DNA from: Acidobacteriaceae bacterium
GTDB lineage: Bacteria; Acidobacteriota; Terriglobia; Terriglobales; Acidobacteriaceae
Assembly: GCA_027449965.1 (NCBI GenBank)
Contig: DAIDKP010000002.1
Coordinates: 33,347 to 97,346 of the forward strand
Direction of reading: 5' to 3'
DNA: 64,000 nt
Made by a program: the position numbers and the translations under genes. Below are positions 1 through 7,610 of this stretch, piece after piece (position 1 is the first letter of the stretch; every line of letters starts with the position of its first letter). Under the pieces are notes generated by a model. It did no database searches, was not told the DNA's origin, and was given only the letters and a program-made list of their open reading frames with translations.

Positions 1-14
1 AGGATTTGCCTGCT

Positions 15-212
15 ATGCCGGATTGTTCTGAGTGCGAAAGCCCGCTGGACATTGACGAAGAGATTGTCGAGGAAGGCGACATCGTGGTTTGTGATGAATG
101 CGGCGCGCAATATGAAATTGTTGCCATCGATCCACTGGAGCTGGCCGCTGTCGATCCCGATGACCTGGATGAAGAGGATGAAGACCTGTACGAGGAAGGC
201 GAAGAAGAATGA
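15..212 (+). CDS. LysW-like acidic zinc-ribbon protein
   Basis: Small protein of 65 residues. Two CxxC-type pairs (CSEC near residue 4 and CDEC near residue 26) form a zinc ribbon, followed by a very acidic tail ending in glutamates. This resembles LysW, the amino-group carrier protein of lysine/arginine biosynthesis, whose C-terminal Glu carries the substrate. The usual EDWGE ending is replaced by a Glu-rich run, and no lysine or arginine gene lies nearby, so the carrier role is doubtful. A TTG nine bases upstream is also open, but the ATG has an AGGA box at a workable distance. The stop overlaps the next start as ATGA, so the two genes are probably co-translated. Confidence 0.7.
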   Translation: MPDCSECESPLDIDEEIVEEGDIVVCDECGAQYEIVAIDPLELAAVDPDDLDEEDEDLYEEGEEE

Positions 213-595
213 CCGCACCGGGATCATCCTCGGAGCAGCGTGGCGTCATCTTTCGCCGCGCTTTGTCCGCCTTCGTGCTTGTGCTGGCCTGCGCCATTCT
301 GCTGTCCACCTCACTCACTCAAGCACAAAACTTCAGCCGTCGCGATATCGAGGGCATCGTCATCGATAATCACGGTCAAACTGTCAGCGGCGCAACTGTG
401 TTTCTCCAAGACCTGAAGACCAAAAACATCCGCAGCTTCACCAGCACCGAGAAAGGCGACTTCCGTTTTGCTCAGATCGGAATGATCGACGACTATCAGG
501 TGTGGGCGCAAAAGGGAAAGCTCAAAAGCGGCGTAAAAGGCATCAGTTCCTTTGATTCACGTACAGAACTGCACTTTGAGCTGAAGCTGAAGTAG
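209..595 (+). CDS. Small secreted carboxypeptidase-regulatory-like domain protein
   Basis: 128 residues. An N-terminal hydrophobic segment (about residues 18-38, ending ...TQA) looks like a signal peptide. It is followed by one beta-sandwich domain of the carboxypeptidase regulatory-like type: the stretch with IEGIVIDNHGQTVSGATV, then a strand-rich remainder. Such domains are abundant in acidobacterial secreted proteins and are usually adhesive or structural with no catalysis. It overlaps the preceding zinc-ribbon gene by four bases. The true function is unknown. Confidence 0.7.
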   Translation: MTAPGSSSEQRGVIFRRALSAFVLVLACAILLSTSLTQAQNFSRRDIEGIVIDNHGQTVSGATVFLQDLKTKNIRSFTSTEKGDFRFAQIGMIDDYQVWAQKGKLKSGVKGISSFDSRTELHFELKLK

Positions 596-603
596 CTGTT
601 CCT

Positions 604-1599
604 TTACCCCATCGTCGGCATCGCTGCCGACAGAATATTCATCGGTGTCCGTCCGCGCTGGCGCAGCGTGCGCAGCGCCAGCGCGTCGTGGCGTTTGGCC
701 AGCCGCTGCCCATTGTGATCCAGCACCAGATCGCAGTGAAACCAGTTCGGCGCCGCGTAGCCCAGCGCGCGAAACAATAAAATTTGCCGCGCTGTGGACT
801 TCAGCAAATCTGCGCCGCGCACCACTTCGCTGATCTCCATCATGCCGTCATCGACCGTCGAAGCAAGCTGATAGCTGGGCACATGGTCGCGTCGCCACAC
901 CAGAAAATCCCCAAAATCCACACCGGCCACAAAACGCTGCGGCCCCAGATTTTGGTCTACAAACTCCACCGGCACGCCGTCCGGCACGCGAAAGCGCCAG
1001 TTCACATTCTGCGGCAGCAGCCGCGCGGACGTTGGCCCGGGAAGCTGCGCCAGCTCCACGTCAAACGTCCGGCAGGTTCCCGGATAGATTGGCTCATCGT
1101 CCGTGTCGATACTCCGCATGTCCGCGCCATGAGACTCCGCGCCACGCAGGTCCGCGCCACGCAACTGCATCGCATGACCGGCTGAGCCATAGTTGGAACG
1201 ACTCTCGTGCGGAGCCAGCGCGCTTCGCAACAGATCACGACGCGAGCAGCGGCAGGGATAGACAAATCCTCGCCGAATCAGCTTGTGCAGCGCTGCCTCA
1301 TAGTGTGGCAGGCGCTTGCTTTGCTGATATGGCCCCAGTTCGCCACCCTTATCCGGACCCTCCTGCCAGCGTATGCCTAGCCAACGCAGATCCTCGATCG
1401 CCGCCTCGGCATACTCGGGGCGGCTGCGCTCAGGATCCAGATCATCCATGCGCAGAATCAGTGTTCCACCCGCATCGCGTGCACGCTGGCTCGCCGTCCA
1501 GAAGGTCCGCGCATGGCCCACATGCAGCAGTCCCGTCGGCGACGGTGCCAGACGTCCTCGATAACTGGTGCGCGCGGGCTGTGTTTTCTGTATCGCCAC
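604..1599 (-). CDS. gluQ: Glutamyl-Q tRNA(Asp) synthetase (GluQ-RS)
   Basis: 331 residues, the catalytic half of a glutamyl-tRNA synthetase without an anticodon-binding domain, as expected for GluQ-RS, which attaches Glu to queuosine in tRNA-Asp. The class I signatures are visible: APSPTGLLHVGHA (HIGH region, residues about 17-29) and LAKRHDA (KMSKS region). The zinc site CxC...YPGTC is present, but its two halves are separated by an unusually long loop containing a pentapeptide-like repeat (LRGAD/LRGAE/SHGAD). The start is GTG. No other queuosine gene is adjacent. Confidence 0.9.
   Translation of the reverse strand: MAIQKTQPARTSYRGRLAPSPTGLLHVGHARTFWTASQRARDAGGTLILRMDDLDPERSRPEYAEAAIEDLRWLGIRWQEGPDKGGELGPYQQSKRLPHYEAALHKLIRRGFVYPCRCSRRDLLRSALAPHESRSNYGSAGHAMQLRGADLRGAESHGADMRSIDTDDEPIYPGTCRTFDVELAQLPGPTSARLLPQNVNWRFRVPDGVPVEFVDQNLGPQRFVAGVDFGDFLVWRRDHVPSYQLASTVDDGMMEISEVVRGADLLKSTARQILLFRALGYAAPNWFHCDLVLDHNGQRLAKRHDALALRTLRQRGRTPMNILSAAMPTMG
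1120..1164. repeat. 15-bp tandem repeat inside gluQ
   Basis: Three adjacent 15-bp units sharing the core TCCGCGCCA, in frame with gluQ. They encode the pentapeptide-like run LRGAD, LRGAE, SHGAD between the two halves of the zinc site. The units differ at several bases, so the array is not brand new. Confidence 0.75.
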
Positions 1600-1679
1600 G
1601 CTGTCAGTCTAGTGCATTTTCGCAGCTTGCAGTCGCGCAAGACTGTTGCGGGAAAAGGCACATGGCACGCCGCTGCCCG

Positions 1680-2996
1680 TCAGAACATCTCCGGGATCGA
1701 TGCAAATGCAATCCGCGTCGGAGCCGCCTTCAGTGCGGCCATCATTGTCGCCGGGGCCAGCGTGCTCATGCCATATTTCCGGTTCAGCGCATCCATGGCG
1801 CGCGACAGCTCACGTCGCTGCTCGCTCTGGTCCTCTCCGTCAAACAAGGTGAGCGAGTGCTCCGCGTCGCTCACCAGTCCACCCAACGTCACCGAGACAA
1901 AGAACGGCTGCTCATGCTGCCGACCCCGTGGTCGGCTCTCCCACAGCTTGCGCATCACATCAATCAGCATCGCATTGTCCTGACATTCGGCAATCACCGC
2001 CTCGCGATGCCAGCTCGCCGACCGCCCCGGCCCAAAGGCCGAGACCGATCGCACCGGAGCCTTGCCCACAAAACCCACACTCACGCTTAGCCGACTCGCC
2101 CACAGACCCTCCTTGCGCATCCGCATCGCAGCCTTGTGCAGCAACTTCAGCGCTACCGCCCAGGCTTTTTCCACCGATCGCATCTCCGGCCCCAGCACAT
2201 GCTGGTGCCCCAGCGACTTGGAGTGCTCGATTTCGCCAAAGTCAAAATCCTCTCCACGCAGCCAGTACCACAGGCGGTCGCCCCACACCGACCCCCACAG
2301 CTCGTGCATCTGCTCGCAACTCTTTGTCAGCAGCTCAGCCATCGACGATACCCCCTGTGTATGCAGCCGCTTTTCGGTTCGCGCGCCGATCCCTGGCAGG
2401 TCGCGCAACTCCAGACCCGCCAGCGTCTCCCGAAGGATCTCCGGCGTCAGCGCTACCAGTCCATCCGGCTTTTCCATATCGCTGGCAATCTTTGCCAGCC
2501 ATCGATTCTGCGCCAGACCTACCGAGCAGCGCAGCGTGCTGCCAGCTTTTTCGCGAATCGCCTGCTTCACCCGCTCGGCCAGTCGCATCGCCTCCAGCAG
2601 CTCGCGCTCCCGCCCCATCAGCCGACAAGCCATCTCGTCAATCGAAAGCACCGCCGTCACCGGCAGGCAACTCTCCACCGCAGCCACAATGCGATGATGA
2701 AATTCGACGTAAAGCTCATGTCGAGCCTCTACAAACTGAATGCCAGGACACATGCGGCGCGCCTCGCTGACCAGCGTCCCGGTCTTTACGCCAAAGGCTT
2801 TTGCCTCGTAACTTGCCGCAATGCAGCAGGTTGTCTCAGCTTCCATGGGCACAACCGCCACCGGACGATGGCGCAGCTCCGGCCTGTCCTCCTGTTCACA
2901 GGAGGCAAAAAACGAATTCAGATCGACAAAAATCCAGTTCAGCTCGCGTCGCACTGCGATCCGTGGTTCTGATTTTCGCGTCTGTGTTGCCGCCAT
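1680..2996 (-). CDS. Y-family DNA polymerase (DinB/UmuC-like)
   Basis: 438 residues. The N-terminal catalytic motif reads FVDLNSFFASCEQ (about residues 23-35) and the second metal-binding motif is LSIDEM (about 118-123), as in translesion polymerases. A helix-hairpin-helix-like segment (LRDLPGIGARTEKRL) and a little-finger domain follow. The length is near that of DinB or UmuC. The DLNSFFASCE form is closer to the UmuC style than to classical DinB, so no symbol is given. It probably bypasses DNA lesions. No lexA, umuD or imuA gene lies beside it. gluQ lies downstream on the same strand. Confidence 0.88.
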   Translation of the reverse strand: MAATQTRKSEPRIAVRRELNWIFVDLNSFFASCEQEDRPELRHRPVAVVPMEAETTCCIAASYEAKAFGVKTGTLVSEARRMCPGIQFVEARHELYVEFHHRIVAAVESCLPVTAVLSIDEMACRLMGRERELLEAMRLAERVKQAIREKAGSTLRCSVGLAQNRWLAKIASDMEKPDGLVALTPEILRETLAGLELRDLPGIGARTEKRLHTQGVSSMAELLTKSCEQMHELWGSVWGDRLWYWLRGEDFDFGEIEHSKSLGHQHVLGPEMRSVEKAWAVALKLLHKAAMRMRKEGLWASRLSVSVGFVGKAPVRSVSAFGPGRSASWHREAVIAECQDNAMLIDVMRKLWESRPRGRQHEQPFFVSVTLGGLVSDAEHSLTLFDGEDQSEQRRELSRAMDALNRKYGMSTLAPATMMAALKAAPTRIAFASIPEMF

Positions 2997-3219
2997 GAGC
3001 AGGAATTCCTCACGAGGACAATATTCGCTCTTTTTTCGCCTATTTACAAGCGGAATTTTCTACTATCGCCTTGTATTCTTCCGGTGCTACACTTGCGATC
3101 AACAGTTCCTTGCCACTCGTTTTTCTATGCAGACTCTCAGTGGCAAGGAAACTGCCGATCTGAAAATCGCGTCTAAAGAAATATGGACCCTCGAAGACAA
3201 GGGATTCCATGAGGTAAAA

Positions 3220-3375
3220 ATGATGCACTCGCTGATCCACACGCTCTTCTCCGCGAGCTTTCTACTTGCCGGGATCATCACCTTGGGTGTTGGCGTGTTG
3301 CTCTTCTGCTGTGTGGGATGCACACGCTGCCCCGGCAAGGAACAGGACGATCTCTTTCGTCATCGCTCCGCTTAA
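3220..3375 (+). CDS. Small single-pass membrane protein, unknown
   Basis: 51 residues: a short polar start, one hydrophobic helix (about residues 7-32) with a CC pair at its end, then a cysteine-containing charged tail (TRCPGKEQDD). The start was chosen for the GAGGT box four bases upstream of paired ATG codons. An in-frame ATG at 3127 would add a charged N-terminus of 31 residues. I do not recognise a family. Sited between a DNA polymerase gene and an unknown minus-strand gene, it has no informative partner. Confidence 0.45.
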   Translation: MMHSLIHTLFSASFLLAGIITLGVGVLLFCCVGCTRCPGKEQDDLFRHRSA

Positions 3376-3469
3376 AAGTCGGCTGCAAATGTGCGGTTGG
3401 CCCAACTTTGGGTGACCGTGATCGGGGCTAAGTTTGGCCCGACCATCCCTCGACTTATAAGCCCGATCC

Positions 3470-4231
3470 TTACTGTTCTTCGTCCGTCGTTTGTGCTCGC
3501 CCAGACTCCGGTTTAGACTCCAGTCCTGCATCGCTTACTGGCCTCGATACTTCTTCAGCCTGCCCCACACGATGCAATTGAATCGTTGTCGTGGGAAACG
3601 CCGGAGACTTTGGATTGGGAATTTTGCCTGTCACCACGCGTCCTCGCTGAATCGATTCCGCCAGAATCATCTGTCGCTGCTCCGGATGCCGCGTCCACGC
3701 ATGCATCTTGCGCGGCAGGAAGGCATCGCGGAACCACTTGAGCGCAATGAAGGCGTGTCCACCGCGCTCAGCTTCGGCTAGCGCCACGCACAACTCCTCC
3801 ACCGCAGCATCCATCTCTTCCGGCAGCAATGCCACAGGATCCTGCGTCCAGGTGCGGACCGACGTTGCACGCATCCCGCGCGCACCGCTCCGCATACGCA
3901 CCGGAGGCGACATGCGATTCCACGGATCGCCCGGTTCCTCTTCCTCGTTTCCCTCTTCCACCGGTTCAAAGTAAATCCGGATTTCGTCTTCTTCCGGATT
4001 CCAGCTTGAGGCGGAAGCGCCACGACGCTTGCTGCGTCCGTTCTCGCTGCACAACTCCACCACAACCTGATACCCATCGGGTGCAAGGAACCGCAGCGCA
4101 CGCTGCAAATCTGCGTTGGCCGACTCCGCCAGGTTTTCCAGCGCTTCTTCAATCAGTTCTTCTGCTTCCGGGATGCTCATCTCCACCAGAGGCATACTAA
4201 GCCCGTTTTTATGCAATGTACTCATCTCCAT
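3470..4231 (-). CDS. Conserved-looking hypothetical protein
   Basis: 253 residues, soluble, no signal peptide. The N-terminal part is helical and acidic (EAEELIEEALENLAES). The middle carries an acidic Glu-rich patch (about residues 92-104). The C-terminal 40 residues are polar and low in complexity. An internal segment with ALKWFRDAFLPRKMHAW looks like a folded core. A second start at 4225 (third residue) fits the AGAGAGG box better. I do not recognise a family or function. Gene-like composition and the ribosome site support it as real. Confidence 0.6.
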   Translation of the reverse strand: MEMSTLHKNGLSMPLVEMSIPEAEELIEEALENLAESANADLQRALRFLAPDGYQVVVELCSENGRSKRRGASASSWNPEEDEIRIYFEPVEEGNEEEEPGDPWNRMSPPVRMRSGARGMRATSVRTWTQDPVALLPEEMDAAVEELCVALAEAERGGHAFIALKWFRDAFLPRKMHAWTRHPEQRQMILAESIQRGRVVTGKIPNPKSPAFPTTTIQLHRVGQAEEVSRPVSDAGLESKPESGRAQTTDEEQ

Positions 4232-4517
4232 GTACCTCTCTAATGCTTCCGTGCGATCGACCTCAATGCTTTCCGCATCTCAGTGGAAGTACGCTCATGC
4301 ACGGGCAACGGATGAACGTTATATCGTCTCTAGCCATTCTCCTGCAAGCGAAGCCTTTACTCCAACCGCGCGGCGCGTAAAGTGATCCATGTACTCATCT
4401 CATTCAAATTTCCGCCGGTGCGTTTTGACCGCGTCAACGGTTCTTCCACAAACCCATCTGTTCGCAGGGCTCCTGCACCCGACGTTTTTTCGCCATCGCG
4501 ACCGTACAATACAAGAT

Positions 4518-7355
4518 ATGCTGCGTCGCGGCTTATTTCTGAGCTTGGTTTTCGTTGGGCTGCTCGCCCATCTCTCTGCATGGGCCGATGCGCCTGCCTT
4601 CGATCTGGTCGGACCCAGAATCGATGTCCACGTCCAGCGTCATGGCCGCACCCTGCCCATTGCTCAGGTGCCGTGGCTGCAATCGGGCGATCGGCTGTGG
4701 ATTCATCCCGACTTTCCGCAAAGCCAGTCCGCACGCTACGTTCTCATCATAGCCTTTTTGCGCGGAGCCACCAATCCTCCGCCCATCGAGTGGTTCCACC
4801 GCGTGGATACATGGACTCAGTCGGTGCGCGAAGAAGGCGTCTTCGTCGCGGTTCCACCGGAGGCCCAGCACGCTCTGCTCTTTCTTGCGCCAGAGACCAC
4901 CGGCGACTTCACCACCCTCCGCAATGCCGTGCGTGGTCGTCCAGGAGCCTTTGTTCGGTCTGCTCAAGACCTGCAGCAGGCAAGCTGGGACCGCATGAGG
5001 CTCAATGCCTATCTCGCTGACGTTCACGCCGCCGCCACGTCCGATCTGACCCACCTCAAGCAGGACTCCGAACTGGCTGCGCGCACCCTTGGCATGCGCC
5101 TCGATCAAACCTGCTTTGACAAGCCTTCCGAGCAGCAGGCGCCTTGTCTCGTCCAGCACACCGACGGCATGGTTCTCGACGATAGTTCTGCGCAATCCCG
5201 CGTCACCCAGCTTGCCAACGGATCTGCCGCGGACCTGATGAATCAGCTCAGCTACTCCACGGCAGCCGGCGGAGGCATGTACAGCCCTTATGTCGGTGCC
5301 ATCGTCGATGCCGTCAAAATCTTCAGCGGCATGCACACCGCCAAATACCAGTACATCCCAGCACTCGCGCTCCCGCTCAAAGACCCCACCGAACGCCCCG
5401 AACAGCAGGGCGAAACCCTCAACCTTCGCCTCAACGTTCCACCCTCCTTCCGCGACCCCAAATCCGTCATCGTCATCGCGCTTCCACCCGTCCTCACGCC
5501 GGATCAGATCCCAGCTCACCTACCGCAGCTTCGCCCCGTCAACCCGGCGCAGAACGAGTGCGCCCTCGCGCCCGACCTCGTGCTCCCCGTCGAAGGCACG
5601 CCGCTCGTCTTCGCCTCGTCTTTGGCCTCTGATCTCGCCCTCCACATCCAGCCCACCGGTGGCGACCAGTCCCACACCCCGGCAGCCTTTGACCTTCCCC
5701 TCCACCGCAGCATCACCCGTGGCGGCTTCGTCCTCGCCAAACCCATCCCCCTGCTCGACGCGCCCCAGGTCACCGCGCAGATTCACGGCCTCTGGGGCTA
5801 CGACTCCTGGCAGGGACCATCCTTCAATCTCACCCTCCCGCGCCCCGACGGCTGGAGCGCCGCCGACCACAACGCCCTCATCGTAGGCCGCTCCGACACC
5901 CTCCGCCTCAACGGCTCTAATCCACTCTGCGTCCAGACCGTCCAGATGCAGCTCCCCCACGCCGCCCCCGTCACTCTCGCCTGGAAACACCCCCACCCCG
6001 ACCAGATCGAGCTATCCCTGCCGCTCCAGAACGCCAGTCCCGGCCAGCTCACCGTCCTCATTCACCAGTACGGCCTCGACAAACCCCAGTCCATCCCGCT
6101 GCTCGCCTACGCCGAAGCCGCCGCCCTGGACAGCTTCCAGTTGAACGCCGGAGACACAGCCGCTCAACTCACCGGCAACCGCCTCGACGAAGTCCGCTCG
6201 CTTGACCTCGCCGGCATCACCTTCGCGCCCGCCGCGCTCCACCGCGTCGGCGACCACGACCAGCTCACCCTCACCGCCACCGGCGTGACCTCCACCCTCC
6301 AGCCCGGCTCAGACTACCGCGCCAGCGTCACCCTCCGTGACGGCCGCCAGCTCCACGTCCCGGCCACCGTCGCCCCACCCCGACCTCAAATCGAACTCCT
6401 CAGCAAATCCCAGCCCCAACCCGCTGCCGCAGAACAAACCGGCGCGACAGCCCCCGCTTCGGAAACAAACACGGTCGTGCAGACCAGTTCCCCACAGCCA
6501 GACCCGCTTCATCTGGGCAGCGTCAGCGACTTCGTCCTCAGCCGCAAAATCGTCCTCTTCCTGCGCGCGCGCGTCCCATCCACCTTCCCGCGCCTGGCCA
6601 AAATCGAAGTCGCCTCCACCGACGGCAGCTTTCAGACCACGCTCACCCTCGCCGACGGCTCCCTCATGCTGGAGGACGCCCAAACCGCCGTCGCCACCCT
6701 CGATCCGCTCGCTCGCTTCGGCCCCTCAGCCTTCGGTCCCATCCAGCTCCGCATCGTCTCGCCCACCGGCGTCACCGGCGACTGGATCCCGCTCGGCTCG
6801 CTCATACGCTTCCCTCAGATCGACTCCCTGCGCTGCTACCGCACCCCGTCGCGCCCCTGCACGCTCACCGGCGGCAATCTCTTCCTCATCACCGCCATCG
6901 GCACCACCCCGGACATGGCCAACGCCCAGCAGATTCCGCCTGAATTTGCCTCCAACACCCTCACGCTCACCGATCTGCCGCGCGCCAACGGCCAGGCCAC
7001 CGTCTATCTCCACCTGCGTGACGATCCTCAACCCGTTCAGGCGCTCACGCTCCCCGTTTCCATCCTGCCCACCGAGCGCCTCACCCGCGCCCAAACCAAA
7101 GCCGACCACGCCGACCAGCTCCCAGCCACCAACACCGCAACGAAACCGAGCACAGGCTCAGCCGTCGGGAACGACGACGCACCAGCGAGCCAGGCGGCAA
7201 CCAGCCCGGCAACAACCGGCCAAGCCGCTGAAAAACAGAAGAGCCTGGATGCGCAGCACCCAGGCTCTTCCAGCAATCCCGCGGATTCCGGCAGTCCAGC
7301 TTCCGGCAGTTCCAATTCCTCAGCGTCGACGCAACCCACGACCCAGCCCAACTGA
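4518..7355 (+). CDS. Large secreted protein with Ser/Ala/Pro-rich C-terminus, unknown
   Basis: 945 residues from the ATG chosen here, which gives a clean signal peptide (MLRRGLFLSLVFVGLLAHLSAWA). The reading frame is open further upstream, to an ATG at 4389, but that extension is not signal-like. The body is rich in beta-strand-like segments, with repeated short sandwich-style stretches, and contains four widely spaced cysteines. The last 100 or so residues are a low-complexity Ala/Ser/Thr/Pro/Gln tail. No catalytic motif is seen. It is probably an envelope or extracellular protein. A perfect hairpin lies inside its tail-coding region and the stop codon sits in a 14-bp tandem duplication. Confidence 0.75.
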   Translation: MLRRGLFLSLVFVGLLAHLSAWADAPAFDLVGPRIDVHVQRHGRTLPIAQVPWLQSGDRLWIHPDFPQSQSARYVLIIAFLRGATNPPPIEWFHRVDTWTQSVREEGVFVAVPPEAQHALLFLAPETTGDFTTLRNAVRGRPGAFVRSAQDLQQASWDRMRLNAYLADVHAAATSDLTHLKQDSELAARTLGMRLDQTCFDKPSEQQAPCLVQHTDGMVLDDSSAQSRVTQLANGSAADLMNQLSYSTAAGGGMYSPYVGAIVDAVKIFSGMHTAKYQYIPALALPLKDPTERPEQQGETLNLRLNVPPSFRDPKSVIVIALPPVLTPDQIPAHLPQLRPVNPAQNECALAPDLVLPVEGTPLVFASSLASDLALHIQPTGGDQSHTPAAFDLPLHRSITRGGFVLAKPIPLLDAPQVTAQIHGLWGYDSWQGPSFNLTLPRPDGWSAADHNALIVGRSDTLRLNGSNPLCVQTVQMQLPHAAPVTLAWKHPHPDQIELSLPLQNASPGQLTVLIHQYGLDKPQSIPLLAYAEAAALDSFQLNAGDTAAQLTGNRLDEVRSLDLAGITFAPAALHRVGDHDQLTLTATGVTSTLQPGSDYRASVTLRDGRQLHVPATVAPPRPQIELLSKSQPQPAAAEQTGATAPASETNTVVQTSSPQPDPLHLGSVSDFVLSRKIVLFLRARVPSTFPRLAKIEVASTDGSFQTTLTLADGSLMLEDAQTAVATLDPLARFGPSAFGPIQLRIVSPTGVTGDWIPLGSLIRFPQIDSLRCYRTPSRPCTLTGGNLFLITAIGTTPDMANAQQIPPEFASNTLTLTDLPRANGQATVYLHLRDDPQPVQALTLPVSILPTERLTRAQTKADHADQLPATNTATKPSTGSAVGNDDAPASQAATSPATTGQAAEKQKSLDAQHPGSSSNPADSGSPASGSSNSSASTQPTTQPN
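7239..7269. repeat. Inverted repeat inside the coding tail
   Basis: AAGAGCCTGG at 7239-7248 is perfectly complementary to CCAGGCTCTT at 7260-7269, with an 11-base loop. It lies within the low-complexity 3' end of the large secreted protein gene and has no T-run, so it is not a standard terminator. Confidence 0.8.
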
Positions 7356-7367
7356 CCCAGCCCAACT
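7340..7367. repeat. 14-bp tandem duplication spanning a stop codon
   Basis: GACCCAGCCCAACT occurs twice back to back (7340-7353 and 7354-7367). The stop codon of the upstream gene forms at the junction of the two copies. It looks like a recent slippage duplication. Confidence 0.85.
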
Positions 7368-7393
7368 CGTCGGTTCAGCCTGCGCTCCGGCGC

Positions 7394-7510
7394 TCAGTGG
7401 TGCGAATCTTCCTTGCCCCGGCTCGTCAGCGTAGCCCACAGCACACAGCAAAGAAAAACCACCGCCAGCAGCGGCACAACAAAAAACGGCGAAGTAATGT
7501 TCATAACCAT
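7394..7510 (-). CDS. Small membrane protein (38 aa), unknown
   Basis: A short open frame read on the minus strand: MVMNITSPFFVVPLLAV, continuing to a hydrophobic helix with a CC pair and a polar tail ending ...GKEDSHH. A second ATG two codons in (7504) has the GAGGGG box at better spacing. The layout (short start, one helix, charged tail) is that of small respiratory or transporter accessory proteins, but no family is recognised. It lies between the secreted protein gene and the alpha-mannosidase gene. Confidence 0.4.
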   Translation of the reverse strand: MVMNITSPFFVVPLLAVVFLCCVLWATLTSRGKEDSHH

Positions 7511-7610
7511 CCCCTCAAATCCAGACTAGCACGATCCCGCACCACTCCGCGCCAGCCACTCTCGTTCGCGACACACCCAATTTCCCGATTTCGCCACGCA
7601 GGCCAAAGCC

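Noticed and set aside
3376..3469. Inverted repeats between 3377 and 3454 as a terminator
   Set aside because: The arms are imperfect and far apart and there is no T-run; too weak to list.
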